Shown: positions 9,076 to 22,420 of the stretch, piece by piece | How the letters are laid out: every line of letters begins with the position of its first letter | Position numbering within the stretch: position 1 is the stretch's first letter | Made by a program: the position numbers and the translations under genes | The notes under the pieces: model-generated | Database searches by the model: none | Told to the model about the DNA's origin: nothing | The model's input: only the letters and a program-made list of their open reading frames with translations | NCBI GenBank assembly: GCA_933228675.1 | Contig: OW121743.1 | Coordinates: forward strand, 50,298,380 to 50,362,379 | From: Stomorhina lunata | Lineage: Eukaryota; Arthropoda; Insecta; Diptera; Rhiniidae | DNA: 64,000 bases | Reading direction: 5' to 3'

Positions 9076-12000
9076 GACTACAAATAGTTAATTTTCGAAA
9101 AGTTTCCTCTAAATAGTAAATTTTCGAAAAATTACCTATAAATAGTAAATTTTCGAAAAATTTCCTATAAATAGTCAATTTTCGAAAAATTTCATAATAA
9201 TAGTCAATTTTCAAAAAATTTCTTATAAATAAACAATTTTCGGAAAATTTTAGAAGAATTTCCTCTAAATATTCAATTTTTTAAAAATTTCCTATAAATA
9301 GTCAATTTTCGAAAAATTTCCAATAAATAGCCAATTTTCAAAAAAATTTCCTATAAATAGTCAATTTCCGAAAAATTTCCTATAAATAGTCAATTTTCGA
9401 AAAATTTCCTATAAATAGCCAATTTTCGAAAAATTTCCTATAAATAGTCAATTTTCGAAAAATTTCCTATAAATAGTCAATTTTCGAAAAATTTCCTATA
9501 AATAGTCAATTTTCGAAAAATTTCCTATCAATAGTCAATTTTTGAAAAATTTCCTATACATAGTCAATTTTCGAAAAATTTCCTATAAATAGTCAATTTT
9601 CAAAAAATTTCCTGTAAATAGTCAATTTTCGAAAAATTTTCTATAAATAGTCAATTATCGAAAAATTTTCTATAAATTCCTATGAATAGTAAATTTTCGA
9701 AATATTTCCTATAAATAGTCAATTTTTGAAAAATTTCCTATAAATAGTCAAATTTTGAAAAATTTCCTACAAATAGTAAATTTTAGAAAAATTTCCAAAA
9801 AATAGTCAATTTTCGAAAAATTTCATAATAATAGTCAATTTTCAAAAAATTTCTTATAAATAAACAATTTTCGGAAAATTTTTGAAGAATTTCCTCTAAA
9901 TATTCAATTTTTTAAAAATCTCCTATAAATAGTAAATTTTCGAAAAATTTCCTATAAATAGTCAATTTTCGAAAAATTTCCTATAAATAGTCCATTTCCG
10001 AAAATTTTCCTATAAATAGTCAATTTTCGAAAAATTTCCTATAAATAGTAAATTTTCGAAAAATTTCATAATAATAGTCAATTTTTAAAAAATTTCTTAT
10101 AAATAAACAATTTTCGGAAAATTTTTGAAGAATTTCCTCCAAATATTCAATTTTTTAAAAATTTCCTATAAATAGTCAATTTTCGAAAAATTTCCAATAA
10201 ATAGTCAATTTTCGAAAAATTTCCAATAAATAGTCAATTTTCGAAAAATTTCCTATAAATAGTCCATTTCCGAAAAATTTCCTATAAATAGTCAATTTTC
10301 GAAAAATTTCCTATAAATAGTCAGTTTTCGAAAAATTTCCTATAAATAGTCAATTTTCGAAAAATTTCCTATAAATAGTCAATTTTCGAAAAATTTCCTA
10401 TAAATAGTCCATTTCCGAAAAATTTCCTATAAATAGTAAATTTTACCGAAAAATTTAATATAAATCGTAAACTTTCGAAAAATTTCCTATGACTATTCAT
10501 TCAATTTTTGAAAAATTTCCTATACATAGTCAATTTTCGAAAAATTTCCTATAAATAGTAAATTTTACCGAAAAATTTAATATAAATCGTAAACTTTCGA
10601 AAAATTTCCTATGAATAGTCAATTTTCGAAAAATTTCCTATAAATAGTCAATTTTCGAAAAATTTCCTATGAATAGTAAATTTTCGAAAAATTTCCTATA
10701 AATAGTAAATTTTCAAAAAATTTCCTATAAATAGTCAATTTTTGAAAAATTTCCTATAATAGTCAATTTTCGAAAAATTTCCTATAAATAGTCAATTTTC
10801 TAAAAAATTCCTATAAATAGTCTATTTTCGAAAAATATCCTATAAATAGTCAATTTTCGAAAAATATCCTATAAATAGTCTATTTTCGAAAATATTCCTA
10901 TAAATAGTCAATTTTCGAAAAATTTCCTATAAATAGTCAATTTTCGAAAAATATCCTATAAATAGTCAATTTTCTAAAAAATTCCTATATATAGTCAATT
11001 TTCGAAAAATTTCCTATAAATAGTCAATTTTCGAAAAATATCCTATAAATAGTCTATTTTCGAAAATATTCCTATAAATAGTCAATTTTCGAAAAATTTC
11101 CTATAAATAGCCAATTTTCGAAAAAGTTACTATAAATAGTCAATTTTCGAAAAATTTTCCTATAAATAGTAAATTTTACCGAAAAATTTAATGTAAATAG
11201 TAAACTTTCGAAAAATTTCTTACAAATAGTCAATTTTCGAAAAATTTCCTACAAATAGTCAATTTTCGAAAAATTTCCTATAAATAGTCAATTTTCGAAA
11301 AATTTCCTATAAATAGTCAATTTTCGAAAAATTTCATTTAAATAGTAAATTTTCGAAAAATTTCCTATGAATAGTAAATTTTCGAAATATTTTCTATAAA
11401 TAGTCAATTTTTAAAAAATTTCCTATAAGTAGTCAATTTTTGAAAAATTTCCTATAAAGAGTCAATTTTTGAAAAATTTCCTATAAATAGCCAATTTTCG
11501 AAAAAGTTACTATAAATAGTCAATTTTCGAAAAATTTCCTATAAATAGTCAATTTTCGAAAAATTTCCTATAAATAGTCAATTTTCAAAAAATTTCTTAT
11601 AAATAAACAATTTTCGGAAAATTTTTGAAGAATTTCCTCTAAATATTCAATTTTTTAAAAATCTCCTATAAATAGTCAATTTTCGAAAAATTTCCAATAA
11701 ATAGTCAATTTTCGAAAAATTTCCTATAAATAGTCAATTTCCGAAAAATATCCTATAAATAGTCAATTTTCGAAAAATTTCCTATAAATAGTCAATTTTC
11801 GAAAAATTTCCTATCAATAGTCAATTTTTGAAAAATTTCCTATACATAGTCAATTTTCGAAAAATTTCCTATAAATAGTAAATTTTACCGAAAAATTTAA
11901 TATAAATCGTACTTTCGAAAAATTTCCTATGAGTAGTCAATTTTCGAAAAATTTCCTATAAATAGTCAATTTTCGAAAAATTTTCTATAAATAGTCGAAT

Positions 12001-14851
12001 TTCGAAAAATTTCGTATGAATAGTCAATTTTCGAAAAATTTCCTATAAAAAGTCAAAAAATAAATTTTAGAAGAATATCCTATAAATAGTCAGTTTTCAA
12101 AAAATTTCTTATAAATAAACAATTTTCGGAAAATTTTTGAAGAATTTCCTCTAAAGATTCAATTTTTTAAAAATTTCCTATAAATAGTAAATTTTCGAAA
12201 AAAATTCCTATAAATAATAAATTTTTGAAAAATTTCCTATAAATAGTCAATTTTTGAAAAATTGCCTATAAATTTTCAATTTTCGAAAAATTGCCTATAA
12301 ATATTCAATTTGCGAAAAATTTCCCATAAATAGTCAATTTTTGAAATTGAAATAGTCAATTTTCAAAAAATTTCCTATAAAAAATAAATTTTCGAAAAAT
12401 TTCCTATAAATAGTCAATTTTCAAAAAATTTCCTATAAATATTCATTTTTTGAAAAATTTCCTATAAATAGTCATTTTTCAAAAAATTTCCTATAAAAAA
12501 TAAATTTTCGAAAAATTTCCTATAAATAGTCAATTTTCGAAAAATGTCCTACAAATAGTCAATTTTCAAAAAAAATTCCTTAAATAATGAATATTCGAAA
12601 AATTTCCTCTAAATAATTAATTTTTAAAAAAATTTCCTATAAATGATGAATTTTCGGAAAATTTTTGAAAAATTTCCTTTAAATATTTCATTTTTGAAAA
12701 ATTTCCTAAAAAATTTCCTATAAAAAATAAATTTTAGAAAAATTTTCTATAAATAGTCAATTTTCAAAAAATTTCCTATAAATAGTCAATTTTTGAAAAA
12801 TTTCCTATAAATAGTCAATTTTTGAAAAATTTCCTATGAATAGTCAATTTTTGAAAAATTTCCTATGAATAGTCAATTTTTGAAAAATTTCCTATAAATA
12901 GTCAATTTTTGAAAAATTTCCTATAAATAGTCAATTTTTGAAAAATTTCCTATAAATAGTCAATTTTGAAAAATTTCCTTTAAATAGTCAATTTTTGAAA
13001 AATTTCCTATAAATAGTCAATTTTTGAAAAATTTCTTACAAATAGTCAATTTTTGAAAAATCTCCTATAAATAGTCAATTTTCACAAATATCCTAAAAAT
13101 AGGAAATTTTCGAAAAATTTCCTAAAAATAGTCAATTTTCGAAAAATTTCCTATAAATAGTCAATTTTCGAAAAATTTCCTATAAATAGTCAATTTTCGA
13201 AAAATTTCCTATAAATAGTCAATTTTCGAAAAATTTCCATTAAATAGTAAATTTTCGAAAAATTTTCTATAAATAGTCAATTTTCGCAATATTTCCTATA
13301 AATAGTCTATTTTCGAAAAATTTCCTATATATAGTACATTTTCGAAAAATTTCCTAGAAATAGTAAATTTTCGAAAAATTTTCTATGAATAGTCAATTTT
13401 CAAAAAATTTCCTATAAAAAAACAATTTTCAAAAAATTTCCTATAAATAGTCAATTTTCAAAAAATTTCCTATAAATAGTCAATTTTTGAAAAATTTCCT
13501 ATAAATAGTCAATTTTTGAAAAATTTCCTATAAATAGTCAATTTTTGAAAAATTTCCTATAAATAGTCAATTTTCCAAAAATTTCCTATAAATAGTCAAT
13601 TTTCGAAAAATTTCCTATAAATAATCAATTTTTGAAAAATTTCCTATAAATAGTCAATTTTTGAAAAATTTCCTATAAATAGTCAATTTTCGAAAAATTT
13701 CCTATAAATAGTCAATTTCCGAAAAATTTCCTATAAATAGTCAATTTCCGAAAAATATCCAATAAATGGTCAATTTTCGAAAAATTTCCTATAAATAGTC
13801 AATTTTTGAAAAATTTCCTATAAATAGTCAATTTTCGAAAAATTTCCTATAAATAATCAATTTTTGAAAAATTTCCTATAAATAGTCAATTTTTGAAAAA
13901 TTTCCTATAAATAGTCAATTTTCGAAAAATTTCCTATAAATAGTCAATTTTCGAAAAATTTCCTATAAATAGTCAATTTCCGAAAAATTTCCTATAAATA
14001 GTCAATTTCCGAAAAATATCCTATAAATAGTCAATTTTCGAAAAATTTCGTATAAATAATCAATTTTCGAAAAATTTCGTATAAATAATCAATTTTCGAA
14101 AAATTTCCTATAAATAATCAATTTTCGAAAAATTTCCTATAAATAGTCAATTTTCGAAAAATTTCTTATAAATAGTCAATTTTCGAAAATTTTCCTATAA
14201 ATAGTAAATTTTCGAAAAATTTCCTATAAATAGTCAATTTTCGAAAAATTTACTATAAATAGTCAATTTTCGAAAAATTTCCTACACATAGTCAATTTTC
14301 GAAAAATTTCCTATAAATAGTCAATTTTCAAAAAATTTCCTATAAATAGTCAATTTTCGAAAAATTTCCTATACATAGTCAATTTTCGAAAAATTTCCTA
14401 TAAATAGTTAATTTTCGAAAAATTTCCTATAAATAGTCAATTTTCGAAAAATTTCCTATAAATAGTCAATTTTCGAAAAATTTCCTATAAATAGTCAATT
14501 TTCGAAAAATTTCCTATAAATAGTCAATTTTCGAAAAATTTCCTATAAATAGTCAATTTTCGAAAAATTTCCTATAAATAGTCAATTTTCGAAAAATTTC
14601 CTATAAATAGTTAATTTTCGAAAAATTTCTTATAAATAGCGAATTTTCGAAAAATTTCCTATAAATAGTCAATTTTCGAAAAATTTCCTAAAAATAGTAT
14701 ATTTTCAAAAAATTTCCTATAAATAGTCAATTTTCGAAAAATTTCCTATAAATAGTCAATTTTCGAAAAATTTCCTATAAATAGTCAATTTTCGAAAAAT
14801 TTTCTATAAAGAGTCAATTTTCGAAAAATTTCCTATAAATATACAAGTGTA
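9076..14851. repeat. 29-bp satellite array 1, about 200 units
   Basis: Tandem repeat with a 29-bp period, for example unit starts at 14461, 14490 and 14519. The unit has two parts: CCTATAAATAGTCAA, then TTTTCGAAAAATTT. TTTTCGAAAA is a perfect palindrome. Homogeneity is highest at 14340-14850 and 13140-13960. Variant blocks recur inside, such as AAACAATTTTCGG at 9231, 9862, 10104, 11604 and 12116, and a longer AATTTTACCGAAAAATTTAA variant at about 10437, 10558, 11168 and 11880. There is no coding capacity. Confidence 0.95.
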
Positions 14852-15179
14852 TTCTATGCCAGTATACTCGAGTTATGTATAAGTATGAGCACGAAAGGTA
14901 AGATTTACATATTAATCACGTATAATATTTCTCTAAAATCACGTGTAATTCCCTTTAAAACGCTTTGCAAAATTTTGTTACATATTTTGCAAACAATACA
15001 AAATAAAATATGTTTCTTTTGTGCAATTGATGTTAACTCTTCTGTCTTTTGCAGTTTTTTAACGACTAATTATTTTTACTTGAGGCTAATGTTTTTTTGC
15101 GAAATAAAAATGATACAATATATGACCAGAACACATGTTACCACGAAATTTACAAAAACAGAAACAAATAGATAGACAT
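14852..15179. other. non-coding flank of satellite
   Basis: Unique AT-rich sequence between the satellite and the MITE. A 96-codon open frame here shows no recognisable motif. Confidence 0.4.
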
Positions 15180-15327
15180 TAGGGTGGTTTGGTTTTCACT
15201 TTTATCTAATATAGGCCCCTTGTGTGGGCTCGTACCCTAAAAGTAACTCAATAAAATACAATAAAACCTTTTTTAATACAATATCAGAAGTCTTTCAGAG
15301 AAAATGGTCAGAAAACGACCCACCCTA
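15180..15327. mobile_element. 148-bp hAT-like MITE
   Basis: Termini TAGGGTGGTTTGGTTTTC and, inverted, TAGGGTGGGTCGTTTTC. Flanks are ATAGACAT (15172-15179) and ATAAACAT (15328-15335), an 8-bp duplication with one mismatch that fits the hAT preference of T at position 2 and A at position 7. There is no coding sequence. Confidence 0.7.
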
Positions 15328-15335
15328 ATAAACAT

Positions 15336-16699
15336 ATTTTACATAATTAAATTTATTTTATTTAAATTGTGGCTTTTGCGGTCAACCTCAAACATGTACC
15401 GAAAATATTAAAGCCCTTGTAAGTAAAGGGTTTTTTTGTATTTAGGAAAACATATGTATATTTTTGCTTTTTGGGCATTATCTATATTTTTGTAAACTCA
15501 TAATTTATGGCTTATTAAATATTGAAATTATGTTTAATTAAAAGATCTAAGCACATTATTGTTTAAAATACTGAAATAAAATATGGATTATTTCAAAACA
15601 TTTTTGATATGAAAGTAGGTTTCTGGGGAAAAAATGTGTTCGCATTGAAGACTTAAATTCCAAAATCATTACAAGACACTTAACCTTTCCAAAAATTTTA
15701 AAAAGCAAAATGAATGCCAAACACTTACTCAAAGTTCAGGCCAATCCCTTGCCAATTAATATCGCTCCCTTTTCATAATCCCTGTTTTATGACACTTGAA
15801 TAGAAGAATTATGATTTGACATTTGTCAAAGGCCTTAATATTTATTCAAACTTTACTTTGATTAGCATTAACTTATAGTTTTAATATCCATATAAAGGTA
15901 AATACATACCTTCAAATTAAGGTTAACAGTATTTATGTTTGTACATAATCGTGTTAATTAACTCTTTGAAAAGACCAACATCACGACCCCCTCATAAACA
16001 CAGTTCACATCTGCCAATAGATTAACAAAGTGTGTCCGTGTAGGGATTCTATTTAAAGCAAATATTTACATTCTGAGGCCTTAAATACTACCAGCAGAAC
16101 TAGTGAACTAAACATATTCAAACTAAATTAATTTATGCAAATAATTGTTTAGTATCTTTTCGTATACAGCTAAAGTTGTTCAGTTGAACGCAAAAATTAT
16201 ATAAAGTTAACATAAAGCGATTACCACGAAAATAACAACAATCTTATCGATAATCACAATTTCATAGATGTACAAACATTTAGTTCAAATCTTTGGCTAA
16301 CCTTATCCTTTAACTAAATATGTAGAATTCAATTAACACTCTAATAGTTCCAAATAATGCGGTAAACTAATAGTAATGTAAGTAGTAGGGGTCTATACGA
16401 AGGGAGTAAACACAAGTACAGGGTGTTTGATAAAAGCTGCTACCAAAAAAAGTATATAAGTATATATATATAATTCCCCGAAAACATTTCAATTAGAACA
16501 GGCGGTACTTCTATCAGACAATGAGCAGCATCCGATTCTATTTTTAGACTCATTGAAAGGAACCAACATTTTAACTCGGGCTCCGTACGGTCAATGCATT
16601 AGTTAGAGAAGTTTTACATAGCCTAATACTCAATAACCAGTGACTATGTGAGTTATGAGATAAACCACCGCGTTTTTGAAAATTTTTATTTTTTCAAGT
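15336..16699. other. non-coding, no feature recognised
   Basis: AT-rich unique-looking sequence. No transposon end, tandem array or coding pattern was seen. Confidence 0.4.
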
Positions 16700-16773
16700 G
16701 GGTCTGCCCGAGGATCGTATTTGGGAACTCTATGCTAGGCGGATGACTAACTTGCTATACCACGGCGGTTCAC
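16700..16773 (-). repeat. weak tRNA-like sequence
   Basis: The minus strand reads GCCGTGGTATAGCAAGTTAG, then CATCCGCCTAGCATAGAG, resembling the D-arm and anticodon arm of an Asp/Glu-type tRNA. The T-arm is not recognisable. It is probably a decayed tRNA-derived SINE and shares CCTAGCA with the tRNA-like sequence at 4461-4528. Confidence 0.3.
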
Positions 16774-16925
16774 AACCAAAATAAGTAATAACTTTTTTTT
16801 TGTTCCATTTTTATACCATCAAGAATAATGGGGGATATATTGAGATTGTCATTCCGTTTGTATTTTCCTTAATATTGGCTCAATATTCTGAATCCTTATG
16901 AAATTCTAAGACGATTGAGCGATGT

Positions 16926-16927
16926 CC

Positions 16928-16983
<56 letters not shown>

Positions 16984-17004
16984 GCCTCTCTGTCTGTCTG
17001 TCTG
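16926..17004 (+). repeat. GTCT microsatellite
   Basis: About 19 GTCT-type units with a single CCTC interruption near 16983. A GTCY run at this place is a hallmark of DINE-1-like elements and recurs in every 5'-complete type A copy in the window. Confidence 0.9.
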
Positions 17005-17551
17005 TTGAAATCATGATAACGCCTAAACGAAAGGTTCTAGATCACCGAAACTTGGTAAACACATTATTCATCTATGAGAAAATTTTGGTATTGAAACTAG
17101 GCAAAATCGGTTAACATTTGACCATAGCTGCCGTATAATCTCGCCTGCGCTAATCGCTTATTTGCTAAAAAATAACAAATTATAGCAGCTATGATGACAA
17201 AATTTGGTATCTAGCTGTTTTACATAAGCACTAGCTTATGTAAAACAGCTATAGCTCCCATATAAAAAACTTACGGAAACAGCCTAAATTTCACCAAAAA
17301 ATTCACTTAAATTTCAATAACTGATAAAATGTAATAGCTTTAGCCACTAAATTTAGCACAAAGAAGTCTAATGCGAGTGCCAGCCAGTGTTCCACATTTT
17401 GCCACAATCGGTCATCATTTGACCATAGTTCCCTTATAAAAAAACTTACGGAAACACAAAAATGGGGTTAATGTCCGTTTGTCTGTTAGATAAAAGCGCG
17501 ACAGCTCCTTAACTACAGAAGCTAGAGAGACAAACATTTGGCTGTAATTCT

Positions 17552-17558
<7 letters not shown>

Positions 17559-17647
<89 letters not shown>

Positions 17648-17648
17648 A
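17559..17648. repeat. AT dinucleotide microsatellite
   Basis: About 40 alternating AT units, replacing the short TATATATATAAC of other type A copies just before the CATCCCC phrase. It appears to be a local expansion within the element. Confidence 0.9.
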
Positions 17649-17658
17649 CATACCCTTT

Positions 17659-18715
17659 ATATACCCACCATCAAAAAGAATGGGGGGTATATTGAGATTG
17701 TCATTCCGTTTGTAATTTTCTTAATATTGGCTCAAAAATCATAAACAATATATATTCTGAATCTTTATGAAATTTTGAGACGATTGAGCGATGTCCATCT
17801 GTCTGTACGTCTGTCTGTCTGTTGAAATCACGATAACGCCTAATCGAAAGGAGCTAGCTCAGTGAAACTTAGTACAAACATTCTTCATCTTTGAGAAAAT
17901 TTTGGTATTGAAACTAAACTATAACAGCTATTTTGATAAAATTTGGTATATAGAAGTTTTGCATAAGATCTCGGATCACATTTAGTCATAGCTCTCATAC
18001 AAAAAACTTACGGACACAGGCAAAATTTCACCTAAAATACACTTAAATTCCAATAAATCTAAAACTATAACAGATATAACCACTAAATTTAGTACAAGGA
18101 AGTCTTATGTAAATGCCAGCCAGTGTGCCAAAGTTTGTCACAATCGGTCACCATTTGGCCATAGCTCCCATGTAAATAACTTACGGAAACACAAAAATAC
18201 AAAAAGAAAAGGGGCTTTACATCCGTCTGTCCGTTAGATAAAAGCGCGATAGCACCATAACTAAAGGGTTACAGCAACAACATTTTACAAATGAAAGTCT
18301 TATGTGAATGCCAGCCAGTGTGCAAAATTTTGTTATAATCGGTCACAATTTGACCATAGCTCCCATATAAACAACTTATAGAAACAAAAAATAACAAAAA
18401 GAAAAGGAGGTTTATGTCCGTCGGATAAAAGCGAGACAGCTCCTTAACTGCAAAAGCTAGAGAGACAAATTTTACAAAAGTATTTTGATATGTAACAAAA
18501 GTTGTGTACTGAAAATGGTTCACATTTATTTAGAGCTCCCATTAACCCCGTCCCGGGAAACACATGAATGTTAATAAATTGAATACAATTGTAATAGCTA
18601 TGACGACTAAATTTAGAATAAAGAATCAAATTTTATAGGAATCGGTCCATATTTGACTATATCTTTCATATAAAAAACACTCCCGGAATCAAAAAAAAAA
18701 AACAAGTAAAAAAGT
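17659..18715 (+). mobile_element. type A helitron-like element, 5' part
   Basis: It starts TATATACCCACCATCAAAAA at the position where the upstream copy would continue into its 3' module. It has the 5' block, a short GTCT tract, and two or three internal repeats of the CGTCTGTCCGTTAGATAAAA phrase. It breaks off at an A-rich run followed by AACAAGTAAAAAAG near 18700, so the terminal hairpin is missing. Confidence 0.7.
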
Positions 18716-19030
18716 AAAAAGCACAAATCAAGTTTACCCTTTCGTCGGTAAAGGGTATCAAAATAGGCTGTCATTCTAATGTATACTTATCTTTTGGTTA
18801 GGGTTATCATACAATTATTTCTATATTTAGCCTACACAAAAACTTTAAACATGACATCATATACTACAAATTTCACTATTCCATTCTATTTTAGGAAATA
18901 ATCATTCATTCTTTTTTAGGATGTTAGTGATTTACATGAATATTGTTTTATCTAAAAAATATTGTAATATTTATAGAGCAATGGAATGCATTCTTCATAT
19001 TCATGAGCGAATCTTATATTCTTAAACGAG
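18716..19030. other. non-coding spacer
   Basis: Contains CCCTTTCGTCGGTAAAGGGTATC (18738-18760, a small hairpin-forming helitron-like 5' phrase). Otherwise unrecognised. Confidence 0.4.
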
Positions 19031-19035
19031 CAATA

Positions 19036-19066
19036 ATTGTATATATATATATATATATTTTAAAAA

Positions 19067-19110
<44 letters not shown>
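19036..19110. repeat. AT microsatellite leading into type D repeat
   Basis: Two AT runs separated by TTTTAAAAAATG. The other type D copy is also preceded by a long AT run (50497-50592), so the microsatellite belongs to the repeat. Confidence 0.85.
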
Positions 19111-19116
<6 letters not shown>

Positions 19117-20365
19117 GCTATCTCGAAAACGGCTTTAACGATTTTGATAAAATTTGGACAGTGGGTATCTTTTTTGATGTATAGGTCGAAGAAGAAGGGA
19201 CTTTTGGAACTTTTACCTCTAAGAGGGTAAAAACGGGTAAAAAGGGGAAAAAAATCCAAAACGCTATGTCTCCTAAAGTAATAGGTATAGAAACAAAATT
19301 AAAATTATGTTTTAAACAGCTTTGAAAATAAGCGGACAGGTGTTTGGTACTTTTTTGAAACTATGTCCGGTAGGGGGTAAAAAAGGGTGAAAATAGTTTT
19401 TTTGGCACCTTTTTAACCCACTCTTATATTTTAAAGAGTAATATACATATGGAACTTTTAGAAATTAGGGAATAAAAAGGGGGAAAAATTAGTATTATTT
19501 TAAACAAATGAATGTTTGTCTGTATGTATGTTCTTTATAGAATAGTAAACTGTGAATTTGATTGTGTTATGCTCTTTAGCGAAGATGTTGCGGATAAGCC
19601 GGCGAAGGTTTTAAAGTTTATAAGACTAATTTCCGACAGATGGCGCCACTGAAAATTACTAAAAATTAATTAAATCGTAAACTGTACATTTGGTCATGCT
19701 ATGATCTTTAGCAAAGTTGTAGCGCATGAGCCGACGAAGGCTTTTTAGTTGGTATGAATAATTTCCACTACAGAAACTTACTCAAAGTCAATTTAATCGT
19801 AATATGTACATTTAATCATGCTACAATCTTTAGCAAAGTTGTTGCACATGAGCCGACGAAGGTTTCTTAGTTGGTATGAAGAAATTTCGACAGGTGGCGC
19901 TACTGAAATTTACTCAAAGTCAATTTAATCGTATGCTGTACATTTAATCATGCTATAATCTTCAGCAAAGTTGTTACGGATAAGCCGAAGAAGTTTTATG
20001 AATTGGAATAAGCAAAGTCCGACAGGTGGCGCCACAGAAAACTACTCAAAATGAATTAAATCGTAAACTGTGCATTTGATCAGACTATAATCTTTAGCAA
20101 AGTTGTTGCGCATGAGTCGACAGAGGTTTCTGTTGATATGAATAATTTCCAAAATTATTCAAAATGAGTTAAACTGTAAACTATGCAAACTATGTGTTGG
20201 TCGGACAAAATAAATCAAATAATTCAAAATTAACTGAATATTTCTACAATGTCTTTCCTCTAAATTTATTTTAGCACTTTATAATATAAAATATATAAAA
20301 ACTTTAAAATTTTCCTCAAAATGCTTATCATAAAGCTCCGAGCAAGGCTCGGTCTACCAGGTACT
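19111..20365 (+). mobile_element. type D dispersed repeat with terminal hairpin
   Basis: Homologous to 50593-51734. It begins GGCTATCTCGAAAACGGC and includes several GGGGTAAAAA phrases. It then has five imperfect units of about 130 bp (key phrase AGCAAAGTTGTTGCGCATGA near 19580, 19711, 19832, 19963 and 20096). It ends with a perfect hairpin CCGAGC AAG GCTCGG (20338-20352) and TCTACCAGGTACT. Copy 2 has only three internal units. The 3' hairpin suggests a rolling-circle (helitron-like) element, but neither a canonical CTRR end nor a protein is present. Confidence 0.6.
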
Positions 20366-20616
20366 TTATTTTAAAACGTGTAAAGCTAAATTGATGAATA
20401 TTGAGTTATGACAATTTTCATATAAATGACTGATATGTTCATATTAATATGCGTGATAATCAATTATTATCATTAGTTTTGAAAGTTCTTTTAGTGAGCA
20501 ACGTAAGATAGATATTTCATGTTAAAAATATAACAAAACTTCAAAGTGTTTGTGATACAAGAACTTGTTAATGGAAATAGAGAAAATGTAGGAAAACTAT
20601 TTAGTAATATATATTA
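20366..20616. other. non-coding spacer
   Basis: AT-rich, nothing recognised. Confidence 0.4.
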
Positions 20617-21108
20617 ACAAGTAAGAACGTTATATTCGGCTGTGCCGAATCTTATATACCCACCATCAAGTTGTGTTTAATTCAGAAACAGGGTGCAGCT
20701 AATTCAAAATCTGGCCAAAACTGAAAAAATCGCTAAGCTAATTGCTATTGTTGGTAAAACTTTTGGACTAAATTTGGTTGCCGTAGCTTTATAGTTCAAC
20801 ATTTAAAAATATTTTAGTGGTTTCCCCAGTATTTACTTCGATCAAAATTCGGTCTCATAACCGGATATAGTTTTACATTAATAAGTTGTTAAATACTTTT
20901 CGTTGTGCTTAATATGTAGTTAGGCTAAACAATTTAATAGTAATACGGCAGGTCCATGTATTTCGTTAGGAGATCCTAATGCATTCATCATATATAAAGT
21001 CTGGGCTGAACATTGATTGATGACTATCTAATTTCATAAGTGCAATCTTAATATCATGAATGTACCTCTAAATATTTTTGATTGAAGATATAAAATATAA
21101 CATATATA

Positions 21109-21156
<48 letters not shown>

Positions 21157-22183
21157 AATTATAGCCAAATGCTGACCGATTGTAACAAAATTTTACACAC
21201 TGGCTGGTATATATAGAGCTATCGTAGTTTCTAATTTAATAGCTTTTAACTGGCCTTTGCTAAAATTTTTGGTTTCCGTGAGTGTTTTTTATATGAAAGC
21301 TAAAGTCAAATATGGACTGATTCCTATAAAATTTGAAAAACTGATCAAAAATTGCATAAAACTTCCCTATTTCAAATTTAATCGTCATAGCTATTACAAT
21401 TGTATTCAATTTATCAGCATTAATGTGTTTCGCTGGGCGGGGTTTTATGGGAGGTCTAACTAAATTTGAACCGATTTTGTCCATTTTCAACACACTTCTT
21501 TTTCAAGATATCCAAAATACTTTTGTCCCTCTAGCTCTTTTCGTTAAGGCGCTATCGTGCTTTTATCGGACGGACAGACGGACATAAACAACCTTTTCTT
21601 TATGTATTTTTGTGTATCCATAAGTTTTTTATATGGCAGCTATGGTCAAATGGTGACCGATTGTGACAAAATTTAGCACACTGCCTGGCATTGACATACA
21701 GAGTCCTTGTGCTTAATTTAGACTTACTAGCTCTTGTAGTTAAGGAGCTATGACGATTTTATCTGACGGACAGACGGACATAAATCCCCTTTTCTTTTTG
21801 AATTTTTGTGTTTTCGTAAGTTTTTTATATAGGAGCTAGGTCAAATAGTGACCGATTGTGACAAAATTTTGCACACTAGTTGGCATTGACATAAGACCTC
21901 CTCGTGCTAAATTTAGCGGATATATCTATTATAGTTTTATTGATTTATTGGCATTTAAGTGTATTTTAGGTGAAATTTTGGCTGTTTCCGTAAGTTTTTT
22001 GTATGGGAGCTATGACTTAGTGCCAACCGATTTTGACGAAATTTTATATGCTACCTAGGACTTATGCAATACTTCTATGTACCAAATTTTACCATCATAG
22101 CTATTATAGTTTGTCATTTATTAGCAAATAAGCGATTAGCGTAGGAGAGGTTATATGGGAGCTATGGTCAAATGTTAACCGAC

Positions 22184-22231
<48 letters not shown>

Positions 22232-22420
22232 GGACGGACAAACAGACGGACATCGCTCAATCGTTTTAGAAGTTCATAAGGATATATATTCTGAATCCTT
22301 ATGAAATTCTAAAACGATTGAGCGATGTCCGTTCGTTTTTGATTTTTGAGCCAATATTAAAGAAATTACAAACGGAATGACAATCTCAATATACCCCCCA
22401 TTCTTTTTGATGATGGGTAT
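20617..22420 (-). mobile_element. type A helitron-like element, full length
   Basis: Read on the minus strand it starts TATACCCATCATCAAAAAGA (22420), has the 5' block, a GTCT tract (rc, 22187-22235), several internal sub-repeats, an AT run (21104-21153) and the 3' module. It ends with the subterminal TTGATGGTGGGTATATAAG, the hairpin ATTCGGCACAGCCGAAT and CTTACTTGTT. This is the DINE-1/INE-1 layout: 5' start inverted near the 3' end, GTCY microsatellite, 3' hairpin, no target duplication. It has no open frame and would depend on proteins supplied by an autonomous Helitron or Helentron. Confidence 0.75.

Larger units (their letters stand above)
16808..17650 (+). mobile_element. type A helitron-like element, 5' part
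   Basis: It starts TTTATACCATCAAGAATAAT, continues with the family 5' block (ATTGAGATTGTCATTCCG), the GTCT microsatellite and internal sub-repeats with CATAGCTCCCATAT-like phrases. It ends in an AT microsatellite and ACATACCC at 17649-17656, exactly where another copy begins. Its own 3' module is absent. Confidence 0.7.

Noticed and set aside
9076..14851. CRISPR-like array
   Set aside because: The unit is a contiguous 29-bp tandem repeat with no unique spacers, in eukaryotic-type DNA; the same holds for the 11-bp and 31-bp arrays.
17415..17651. Open frames rich in Tyr-Ile (also at 18943-19259 and 50454-50762)
   Set aside because: They come from AT dinucleotide runs and have no other coding support.
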